Shown in pieces: positions 44,399-51,794 of a stretch of DNA of 64,000 bases. Made by a program: the position numbers and the translations under genes. The stretch spans positions 62,001 through 126,000 of the forward strand of contig NZ_AUGL01000015.1 of NCBI RefSeq assembly GCF_000422645.1. The letters run 5' to 3'. Numbering within the stretch: position 1 is the first letter of the stretch; each line of letters begins with the position of its first letter. The notes beneath the pieces are model-generated. The model had not been told where the DNA came from. It searched no databases and saw nothing but the letters and a program-made list of their open reading frames with translations. The DNA is from Ferrimonas futtsuensis DSM 18154 (lineage in GTDB: Bacteria > Pseudomonadota > Gammaproteobacteria > Enterobacterales > Shewanellaceae).

Positions 44399-44455
44399 CA
44401 AACTAATCTCGGCACATTCGATTCGGTGCCGTGTTGATGAAGGAAAGGAGAGGAT

Positions 44456-44722
44456 ATGAAGTCCAAATTTTTGATGGCGGCCGCTGCCGCTTCCGCACTG
44501 ATGCTGACTGGTTGTGCCAACAACGCCGAACTGGAAGCTCAAGTCAGCGCTCTGTCCAACAAGGTAGAAAGCATGACCAGCGATCAGGCGCGTCAGGATC
44601 GTGAAATCAATGCAGCCAAGCAGGCCGCATCCAATGCTCAGCGTGCAGCCGATGACGCCGCCGCCGAAGCGATGCGCGCCAACCAGCGCATCGACAACAT
44701 TGCCGAGTCCTACCGCAAGTAA
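44456..44722 (+). CDS. lpp: Braun-type major outer-membrane lipoprotein
   Basis: An 88-residue lipoprotein: signal peptide with lipobox LTGC (Cys20), then a continuous heptad-pattern helix (ELEAQVSALSNKVESMTSDQ and an alanine-rich part) that trimerises, ending Tyr-Arg-Lys. The final Lys is the residue that L,D-transpeptidases attach to diaminopimelate in peptidoglycan. It tethers the outer membrane to the wall. AAGGAGAGG before the ATG predicts strong translation. The gene next door, convergent, encodes an L,D-transpeptidase that may perform the attachment. Confidence 0.93.
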   Translation: MKSKFLMAAAAASALMLTGCANNAELEAQVSALSNKVESMTSDQARQDREINAAKQAASNAQRAADDAAAEAMRANQRIDNIAESYRK

Positions 44723-44731
44723 GAATCGGCC

Positions 44732-44755
44732 GTGGGCTGGCTAGGGCCAGCCCAC
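44732..44755. terminator. terminator between lpp and ldt
   Basis: Stem GTGGGCTGG/CCAGCCCAC with a 6-base loop just after the lpp stop and overlapping the end of the convergent transpeptidase gene. The T-run is short. Confidence 0.65.
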
Positions 44756-45637
44756 TACTTTCGGCACCCCACTCTGCTCAACCAGAGCCTGAGTCACCCA
44801 CTCCGCACTGACGTGGTTCTGTTCTACAACCCTCAACTGCTCCAGCGAAAACTTTAACGGCTGCTTCTGGCCATCTTTCGAGGTCAGGGGTGAATGAACC
44901 TCCAGCATCACCTCTCCCTGAGGCCCGGTAGCCACTTTGATGGGCTGATTGATCACCCTCACCTTCTCGCCCCACTGAACCTGGCCGAACAGCTCCTCAA
45001 TGTCCGAGGGCCACAAGCGGATGCAGCCGGCACTGACACGCAGGCCGATTCCAAACTCCTTGTTGGTGCCGTGGATCAGGTACTGGCCTTTGTCGAAGCC
45101 AAGGCGCAAGGCAAACTTGCCAAGGGGATTATTGGGGCCCGCCGGGACCACCTGAGGCAATTCGATGCCTTGAGCCAGATACTCTGCACGCGTTGAGGCG
45201 GTGGGTGTCCAGGTGGGATCCGGGGTCTTCTGGGTCACCTTGGTTGCCCCCAGAGGCGTGTCATGGCCGATGCGGCCTATGCCTATGGGATAGACATGCA
45301 CCTGCTCACCCTGAAAGTGATACAACCTCAGCTCTGCCAGGTTGATCACCACCCCTGTGCGCGGCACATCGGGCAGCAGCATGTAAGTGGGCAGCTTGAG
45401 CTTGGTTCCTGGTGTGGGGAGGAAGGGATCCACACCAGGGTTGAGCTCCATCAGGGCAATAAGCCCGACGCCATACTTCTCGGCGATGGGGGCCAGATGC
45501 TCTCCAGGCGCCACGGTATGCCCCTGTGGGAAGCCAACCAGGTACTCCCCTTCCGCAGGCAATGGGTAACTCACAGAGTGGGCCTGAGAAGCCATCAAAG
45601 ACACCGACACGATTAAACCCTGAATCCAGCCCTTCAC
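44741..45637 (-). CDS. periplasmic L,D-transpeptidase (ErfK/YbiS/YcfS type)
   Basis: A 298-residue exported enzyme: signal peptide (about residues 1-21), a LysM-like peptidoglycan-binding part (HTVAPGEHLAPIAEKYGVGL), then a YkuD catalytic domain starting TGVVINLAELRLYHF. The active-site block reads IHGTNKEFGIGLRVSAGCIRLW, with the catalytic Cys in SAGC. A C-terminal tail of about 50 residues follows. Homologues link Lpp to peptidoglycan. Its convergent neighbour is lpp, which strengthens that role here. Confidence 0.9.
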   Translation of the reverse strand: MKGWIQGLIVSVSLMASQAHSVSYPLPAEGEYLVGFPQGHTVAPGEHLAPIAEKYGVGLIALMELNPGVDPFLPTPGTKLKLPTYMLLPDVPRTGVVINLAELRLYHFQGEQVHVYPIGIGRIGHDTPLGATKVTQKTPDPTWTPTASTRAEYLAQGIELPQVVPAGPNNPLGKFALRLGFDKGQYLIHGTNKEFGIGLRVSAGCIRLWPSDIEELFGQVQWGEKVRVINQPIKVATGPQGEVMLEVHSPLTSKDGQKQPLKFSLEQLRVVEQNHVSAEWVTQALVEQSGVPKVVGWP

Positions 45638-45684
45638 TCTGTCTCCTCACTCTGTACCAAGTGCCATAATGCCCCTGGTCTCAC

Positions 45685-45711
45685 AAAAAAGCCCGCTCTC
45701 TGCGGGCTTTT
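45685..45711 (-). terminator. intrinsic terminator of the formate dehydrogenase gene
   Basis: Stem AGCCCGC/GCGGGCT with a 5-base loop and an A6 run at the left, reading as T6 on the minus strand, 19 bases past the dehydrogenase stop. Confidence 0.88.
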
Positions 45712-45729
45712 ATACAACAACCAGGCCGC

Positions 45730-48700
45730 TTAGGCGACCACTTCTGCCTCTTCCCGCTTCTCCAGGCGCACAGCACACACCTTGAACTCAGGGATCTTAG
45801 CATGGGGATCCAGAGCCGGGTTGGTCAGCCTGTTGGCCGGAGCCTCTTCGAAGTGGAAGGCGGTAAACACCACCCCGACCTGAATCCGCTTGGTGACAAA
45901 GGCGTTGAGCTCAATTTCACCACGACGGGTGGTCAGGCGGATAGGATCACCGTTGCCAATCCCCAGGCGCTCCGCATCCGGTACCGAGATCATCGCCGTA
46001 GGACCGGCCAGATCATTCAGGCCCTGGGTCTTGCGGGTCATGGTTCCGGTGTGGAACTGCTCCAGCAGCCGGCCCGTGGTCAGAACCAAGGGGTACTCCT
46101 CGTCCGGCAGTTCGGCGGCGTACTTGAAGGGGATGGGCTCCATAAAGGCGCGCTCACCAATGGCAAAGGTATCCACGTGCATCACCGGCATGCCGTCGCA
46201 CTTGTCATCCACACAGGGCCACTGCATGCCGGCTGTGCCGACCCGGTCCCAACGGATGCCGGCGTACTGGGGCACCGCTAGGTTAATCTCATTGCAGATG
46301 GCCCGCTCATCCTTATAGCGCCAGTTGGCACCCAGTGCCTGAGCCAGCAGCTGTAGGATTTGCCAGTCCTTACGCGCGTCTCCGGGAGCCTGCACCGCAG
46401 CGTTAAGACGCTGAACCCGGCGCTCGGTATTGGTGAAATGACCGGTCTTCTCAGCAAAGGCAAAGGCCGGCAGAACCACGTCTGCCATGCGGGCGGTCTC
46501 GGTCATAAAGATGTCCTGCACCACCAGCAGATCCAGTGCCTTAAGCGCCTTGATCACATGGTGCTGGTCCGGATCGGACAATACCGGGTTTTCGCCCATC
46601 ACGTACAGACCGTCCACGCGATCATCCAGGATGGCATCCATCACCTCGGTCACGGTCAGGCCGCTGTTGCCGGAGAGGTCCGTATGCCACAACGCCTCGA
46701 ACTTCTCGCGAATCAGTGGATCTTCCGGGTTCTGGTAACCGGGCAGATAATTGGGCAGAGCCCCCATGTCGCAAGCGCCCTGTACGTTGGACTGACCGCG
46801 CAACGGGTTGATGCCCGCCCCTTCCACACCGATGTTGCCGCACAGCAGTTGCAGGTTGGCAATGGCACGAACATTGTCATGACCCGTGGTGTGCTGGGTA
46901 ATGCCCATGGCGTAGTAGACCGCGGTCTTTTCGGCGGTGCCGATGAGACGGGCCATCTCCCGAACCTGATCGGCGGGAACACCGGTGACGGCGGCGACAC
47001 GCTCCGGTTCGTAGTCCGGCTTCATCACTTCGGTCTTGAACGCTTCGAACCCTTCGGTACGACGGGACACATAGCCATCATCCTGCCAGCCATTGACCAG
47101 AACCTCCCGGGCGATGCCGTTGAGCAGCATCACATCGGTACCGGGACGGTGGCAGGCGTACAGCTGCGCACTGTCTGCCAGCCCGATGCGCTTGGGATCC
47201 GCCACCATGAGGCGGGCACCGTGGTGACGCACCGCCTGCTTGATGTGGGAAGCGATCACCGGGTGGGCGGCGGTGGTGTCAGAACCGATGACAAAGATCA
47301 GATCCGACTTTTTGATGGACGGGATGTCATTGGTCATGGCACCACTGCCCACCGCAGCGCGCAAACCGCTGACCGTGGTGGAGTGACACAGGCGGGCACA
47401 GTGGTCGATGTTGTTGGTGCCGATAACACTGCGGAACAGCTTCTGGAACAGGAAATTGTCTTCGTTGGTGGCCTTGGCGGAAGCAAAGCCCGCCATGGCG
47501 TCACCGCCCTTGGCCTTGATGATGTTCTCGATCTTGGCCGCAATGAAGGCGATGGCGTTGTGCCAGGTGGTGGGCACCAGCTCGCCATCCTTGCGAATAA
47601 GCGGCTGGGTCAGTCGCTCCTGGGAGCCGATGAAGTCAAAGCCAAAACGGCCCTTCACACAGAGCATCCCCTCGTTCACCGGGGACCCTTCCACACCGGT
47701 GACCTTAACAATCTTATTTTCCTGCTCATCAACGTGCAGGCGCACACCACAGCCCACACCACAGTAGGTGCAGATGGTGTCGACGGTTTTCAGCTGTTTG
47801 GTGCGGCCCTGACTGCGATCCCTGGCGTCGGTGAGTGCGCCCACAGGACAGGCCTGAACACAGGCGCCACACTGGCTGCAGTTGGAGTTGGCCATCAGCT
47901 CGCCATTATCGAAGCAGACGCGCTGATGCGGGGCACTCTTATCAAAGCCGAGCACACCATGAACGCCGCGCTCGTTACAGGCCACCACACACTGGCCACA
48001 ACTGATGCAACGGTTGGGGTCGAAGTTTATGAAAGGCGCACTGGAGTCGATGCGTTTCTGCTGCGCCTTGGAGTAATCCAGGTCATCGTCACTGATGCGG
48101 TACTCGGTGGCATAATCGCGCAGGCCACAGTCGGTATTGACCTGACAGCCACACTCCAGGCAACGGGCCGCTTCGGCAATGGCCTTATCCACGTCGAAGC
48201 CCAGCTCCACCTCATCGAAGCTGTCACGACGCTCCATCGGCGGGATCTCCGGCATCGCCAGGCGTCGCTCTTTCGGCCAATGGTCGAGGAAGCGGGCCTC
48301 CACCTCTTTCAGACTCTTGGCCTTACGGGCATTGAACTGGGCCTTAGGAGGCACGACCAGCCCCTGCTGCAGGAAGGCATCAATGGCCACCGCGGCCTTC
48401 TTACCGTCGCCAATCGCTTCGACCGCAGTCGCCGGACCGAGGCGGAAATCGCCGATGGCAAACAGGTTGGCCATGCCGGTGTGCATGGTGGTGGGATCCG
48501 CATCGGCGGTGGTCCAGCGGGTCAGAGGCAGAGCCTCCCCCTTGAGCTGGCTGGCTTCTGAGGCCAGCAACTCGGCATCCGGCTTCTGGGACACCGCCGC
48601 AATCACGGTATCGAACTCCATCCAGCGAAATTCGCCGGTGGACTCGGGGCGGCGACGGCCCGAAGCATCCGGCTCACCCAGTTTCAGGGTTTCCACCTTC

Positions 48701-49875
48701 ACCTTGCAGACCCGGCCATTGTCGTCAGCCAGGTTCTCTACCGGCAGGGAGAGGAACTCAAAGTTGACTCCCTCCACCTCGGCTTCATGAATTTCGTAAT
48801 CTTCCGCCGGCATGTCTGCCTTGGTACGACGGTAGATGATGCTGACCTCGGCGCCCTGGCGCAGGGCGGTACGGGCACAGTCGATGGCGGTGTTACCGCC
48901 GCCGATCACCGCCACCCTTTTACCCACGGACACCTCTTTGCCCAGGGTGAACTCCTTCAGATAGTCCACCCCCAGCATGCAGCCCTTCTGGTCGGAACCG
49001 GTGTAATCCATGGCCACCGCTTTCTGGGCGCCAATGGCCAGACAGACCGCATCATACTCCTGGCTCAGCTGATCCAGGGTAAAGTCGCGGCCCATGGCCT
49101 GGTTAAGGCGAATCTCCATGCCGGCACGGCACATCAATTCAATCTCTTTATCCAAGGTCGCCTTAGGCAGGCGGTATTCAGGGATGCCGTAGCGCAGCCA
49201 GCCACCCGCTTTGGGCATGGCTTCGAAGACTACAGCGTCATAACCGTTGTGGCTGAGGAAGTAACCTGCAGACAGACCAGCCGGACCACCACCGATGATG
49301 GCCACCTTCTTGCCCTTCTTGGGGGCGATGGGCGCCAGGTGCTGCTGGTCATTGAGATCCAGATCGGCGGCGTGTCGCTTCAGCTGACGAATGGCCAGGG
49401 GCTCATCCACCAGGGTACGACGGCAGGCAGTTTCACAAAATGCAGGACAGACCCGGCCGATGGAGAGCGGCATCGGCAGGGTGTCTTTAATGGTATTGAC
49501 CGCCTTGGTGTGATCCCCCTGAGCGATGTCGTAGAGATAGCCCTGGATGTCCACGTCTGCGGGACAGGCCACCTTACAGGGCGCTTCGCAGTCGGCGGTA
49601 TGGTCAGACAGAATCCGCTTAAGGGCAGCCCTACGGGTCTCGGTAAGCGCCTCACTCTGAGTCTGTACCTGGATCTCCTTGGTGACCGGGTAGCGGCAGC
49701 TCAGGGTCACTTCGCCGTCGATTTCGACTGCGCAGAGACCGCACGCCTCCTGGCCCTCACCGTTGGGGCCGCCGCACAAGGAGGGCACCTCAAAGCCAGC
49801 GGCCCGGCAGGCCTCCAGCAAATTGGCGGACTCCTCAACTTCAACTTCTTGATTGTTTATGGAGATCTTTATCAT
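45730..49875 (-). CDS. fused ferredoxin-flavoprotein-formate dehydrogenase
   Basis: A 1381-residue cytoplasmic multidomain enzyme. In order: [2Fe-2S] ferredoxin (Cys 34, 45, 48, 60); a GltD/AegA-like flavoprotein with an FAD motif (AIIGGGPAGLSAG, about residue 192) and an NAD(P) motif (VIGGGNTAIDC, about 323); ferredoxin clusters (CISCGQCVVAC near 623, CSQCGACVQACP); then an FdhF-type molybdenum domain with CTYCGVGC (about 703) and the Mo ligand as Cys, in HCARLCHSTT (about 825), where E. coli FdhF has selenocysteine. It may couple formate oxidation to NAD(P) reduction within one chain. The ATG at 49875 has AGAAGAG upstream. No FdhD or other subunits are adjacent. Confidence 0.85.
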   Translation of the reverse strand: MIKISINNQEVEVEESANLLEACRAAGFEVPSLCGGPNGEGQEACGLCAVEIDGEVTLSCRYPVTKEIQVQTQSEALTETRRAALKRILSDHTADCEAPCKVACPADVDIQGYLYDIAQGDHTKAVNTIKDTLPMPLSIGRVCPAFCETACRRTLVDEPLAIRQLKRHAADLDLNDQQHLAPIAPKKGKKVAIIGGGPAGLSAGYFLSHNGYDAVVFEAMPKAGGWLRYGIPEYRLPKATLDKEIELMCRAGMEIRLNQAMGRDFTLDQLSQEYDAVCLAIGAQKAVAMDYTGSDQKGCMLGVDYLKEFTLGKEVSVGKRVAVIGGGNTAIDCARTALRQGAEVSIIYRRTKADMPAEDYEIHEAEVEGVNFEFLSLPVENLADDNGRVCKVKVETLKLGEPDASGRRRPESTGEFRWMEFDTVIAAVSQKPDAELLASEASQLKGEALPLTRWTTADADPTTMHTGMANLFAIGDFRLGPATAVEAIGDGKKAAVAIDAFLQQGLVVPPKAQFNARKAKSLKEVEARFLDHWPKERRLAMPEIPPMERRDSFDEVELGFDVDKAIAEAARCLECGCQVNTDCGLRDYATEYRISDDDLDYSKAQQKRIDSSAPFINFDPNRCISCGQCVVACNERGVHGVLGFDKSAPHQRVCFDNGELMANSNCSQCGACVQACPVGALTDARDRSQGRTKQLKTVDTICTYCGVGCGVRLHVDEQENKIVKVTGVEGSPVNEGMLCVKGRFGFDFIGSQERLTQPLIRKDGELVPTTWHNAIAFIAAKIENIIKAKGGDAMAGFASAKATNEDNFLFQKLFRSVIGTNNIDHCARLCHSTTVSGLRAAVGSGAMTNDIPSIKKSDLIFVIGSDTTAAHPVIASHIKQAVRHHGARLMVADPKRIGLADSAQLYACHRPGTDVMLLNGIAREVLVNGWQDDGYVSRRTEGFEAFKTEVMKPDYEPERVAAVTGVPADQVREMARLIGTAEKTAVYYAMGITQHTTGHDNVRAIANLQLLCGNIGVEGAGINPLRGQSNVQGACDMGALPNYLPGYQNPEDPLIREKFEALWHTDLSGNSGLTVTEVMDAILDDRVDGLYVMGENPVLSDPDQHHVIKALKALDLLVVQDIFMTETARMADVVLPAFAFAEKTGHFTNTERRVQRLNAAVQAPGDARKDWQILQLLAQALGANWRYKDERAICNEINLAVPQYAGIRWDRVGTAGMQWPCVDDKCDGMPVMHVDTFAIGERAFMEPIPFKYAAELPDEEYPLVLTTGRLLEQFHTGTMTRKTQGLNDLAGPTAMISVPDAERLGIGNGDPIRLTTRRGEIELNAFVTKRIQVGVVFTAFHFEEAPANRLTNPALDPHAKIPEFKVCAVRLEKREEAEVVA

Positions 49876-50383
49876 TTTTTGCTCTTCTCTGGCCGGCGTC
49901 AGCCGCACCGGCCTACTACTTCAGAGGTAATTGTCCGGAAAGGGTCAGCTGAACCCCATTCCTGATCGATCAGGCTATCAACCCCCCAGCCAGGTTTGAA
50001 GAAAACCTGAGTGCATCCGTGATCTCAGTCATAAAGACTGCAAGAGGTAAGACCAATCTGGCCTTCATGACTTGGATTCAGGAATCCCGGGGGCTCAGAG
50101 AACAAAAATTTTCGCTAAACCCCCAAAGATTTTAGGGTAATCACCTCTTTGACCGTCGAAAAGATGACCATCACAGCTAACGAGGCAACACAAGGGGTAA
50201 AAATGTAGCCCACCACCGGCCCGGACCCGTGAGTAGGCAAAGACTAGCCGCCAAACTCACTTTGAAACAGTGGCTTTAGCCTGACTCAGTTTTTGGCAGA
50301 AACAGATAATCCGCCGACTCCTCCTAAGTTTAGTCGAGCCAGGCAATCAGACAGGGAGAGCAAAGAGTGTGTCTTTCAGCCCG
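49876..50383. other. intergenic region upstream of the fused dehydrogenase
   Basis: No supported gene. It contains a perfect 14-bp palindrome at 49961-49974 and a small CAGGTTTG-type hairpin near 49991-50009. A 97-codon plus-strand frame over the DoxX-like gene end is judged a shadow. Confidence 0.4.
49961..49974. repeat. 14-bp palindrome upstream of the fused dehydrogenase
   Basis: CCTGATCGATCAGG, perfect, 86-99 bases before the dehydrogenase start. It resembles an FNR site but with a 2-base instead of 4-base centre, so another regulator is more likely. Confidence 0.45.
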
Positions 50384-50716
50384 TCAGAGAGGCAGTGGGT
50401 GGCAATAGAGCAGCAACGACAGAGTTAGAGTCACCATGGCCGGAACCCCCTCTTTCCAGGTATCAAATCTCAAGTGACAAGCCAGAGCCCCCAAGGAGAC
50501 CAAGGCCAACAGCAGCGCCCCAAGGCCTGGGGTCAGCCACAGGGCTGCGGCGCCGCCCATCTCCGCCAGCCCCACCAGCGCCATGATGAATCGGCTTAGC
50601 CCATAACTTCGAAAGTAATCCAATTGCACGGTGAACACCGGTCTGAGCCAGCCGGTCAGCTTTACCGAACCGGCCAACAGAAAGAACAGAGTGAGAATAC
50701 TCTTTACCAGCACCAT
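50384..50716 (-). CDS. DoxX-like small membrane protein
   Basis: A 110-residue protein with four hydrophobic segments and the DoxX-family look: LVKSILTLFFLLAGSVKLTG at the start, GLAEMGGAAALWL in the middle. The function of such proteins is poorly known, with links to thiol or redox balance in some. The ATG at 50716 has AGGAG upstream and is chosen over an upstream frame that would reach into the divergent promoter. It is divergent from a LysR regulator, the usual layout of a regulator and its target. Confidence 0.7.
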   Translation of the reverse strand: MVLVKSILTLFFLLAGSVKLTGWLRPVFTVQLDYFRSYGLSRFIMALVGLAEMGGAAALWLTPGLGALLLALVSLGALACHLRFDTWKEGVPAMVTLTLSLLLYCHPLPL

Positions 50717-50799
50717 AAACGGGCTCCTAAACAGGGGGGGTAGAAGCCCACAGACTAGTCGGCGATAATCATGAATAACATAGGCCAACATCAATACGT

Positions 50800-50824
50800 A
50801 TCATGCATGATATTAATAATATCG
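50800..50824. promoter_or_regulatory. overlapping palindromes at the LysR start
   Basis: ATCATGCATGAT (50800-50811) is a perfect 12-bp palindrome containing the start codon, and GATATT/AATATC (50810-50824) follows. Possible self-regulatory site. Confidence 0.35.
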
Positions 50825-51711
50825 ATCTCAACCTGCTCAAGGCACTGAGGGTGCTACTGCAAGAGCGCAGCGTCAGTCGCGCCGCCCAACGAATGCAGCT
50901 GAGCCAATCGGCGATGAGCCATACCCTGGCCAGGCTTCGCCAGAGCCTGGGCGACCCCCTGTTCGTGCGCGCCGGTGCTGGCCTGGATCCCACGCCAAGA
51001 GCCCTGGCCCTGCAGCAACCTTTGGAATCCCTGCTGGATCAAATTAACGGCCTGCTCTCACCGTCAGAGGAGGACCCCCGCAAGCTGATACACCAGTACC
51101 GTATCGCCACCCACGATTTCATGGTGGAAGGCGCCCTTGCCCGGGGAATTAAGAATCTCAGGGCTCAGCATCCGGCAATGTCACTGGAGTTGTCGCTTCT
51201 GGACAGCCACAGCAACCAGGCCCTGGACAATGGAGAGCTGGATCTGCTCATTGGAGCCGGCATAGGCGCCAAACCCAGGTTCATACAAAAGCGGCTACGG
51301 CACGACTCCGTCGTCTGTGTCCTGGATTCTGCTCACCCTGCCCTGGACGACTGGCACCCCGGCGTGCTGAATCAGCACCCTTTGGTGGTTCACCAGCAGC
51401 TGAATCACAGCCACCCACCGACAGCCGAACTGCTTCAGGAGTGCCGGGTGGCCGTGACCACCGGCTCGCTGCAGATGCAACTGCCACTGCTCCCCGGCAG
51501 TGACCTGATTGCCCTGTTGCCTGAATCCCTGGCTCGAACAGCGTCGGCGACTCTCGACCTGGTCGCGCGCCCCTGCCCCCAGCCGATGGAGGCCATTACC
51601 ATCACCGCCCTGTGGCATCAACGGGCCAAAGCGGATACCGGCCACCGCTGGGCCCGGGATACGCTGTTTGCCCCATTCCTGCAAGGGCACGATAACAACG
51701 GCCACCGATAG
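50803..51711 (+). CDS. LysR-family transcriptional regulator
   Basis: A 302-residue regulator: N-terminal winged helix-turn-helix (LNLLKALRVLLQERSVSRAAQRMQLSQSAMSHTLARLRQ, DPLFVRAGAGLDPTPRAL) and a C-terminal inducer domain (YRIATHDFMVEGALA, ELDLLIGAGIG). The LFVRAG-PT form is that of the NodD/LinR-like LysR subgroup. No Shine-Dalgarno sequence is seen before the only in-frame ATG, so translation may be leaderless or weak. Likely target: the divergent DoxX-like gene. Confidence 0.88.
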   Translation: MHDINNIDLNLLKALRVLLQERSVSRAAQRMQLSQSAMSHTLARLRQSLGDPLFVRAGAGLDPTPRALALQQPLESLLDQINGLLSPSEEDPRKLIHQYRIATHDFMVEGALARGIKNLRAQHPAMSLELSLLDSHSNQALDNGELDLLIGAGIGAKPRFIQKRLRHDSVVCVLDSAHPALDDWHPGVLNQHPLVVHQQLNHSHPPTAELLQECRVAVTTGSLQMQLPLLPGSDLIALLPESLARTASATLDLVARPCPQPMEAITITALWHQRAKADTGHRWARDTLFAPFLQGHDNNGHR

Positions 51712-51794
51712 AGAGTTTTTGCCTGTCTCAGGTTGCTTTTTCCAATTCCATCCCCATCTTCAGTGGATAGAGTATTTCTGGCTGGAAAGGGTTT

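Noticed and set aside
46360-48561. 733-codon plus-strand frame opposite the fused formate dehydrogenase
   Set aside because: Shadow of a well-supported enzyme on the other strand; no family resemblance.
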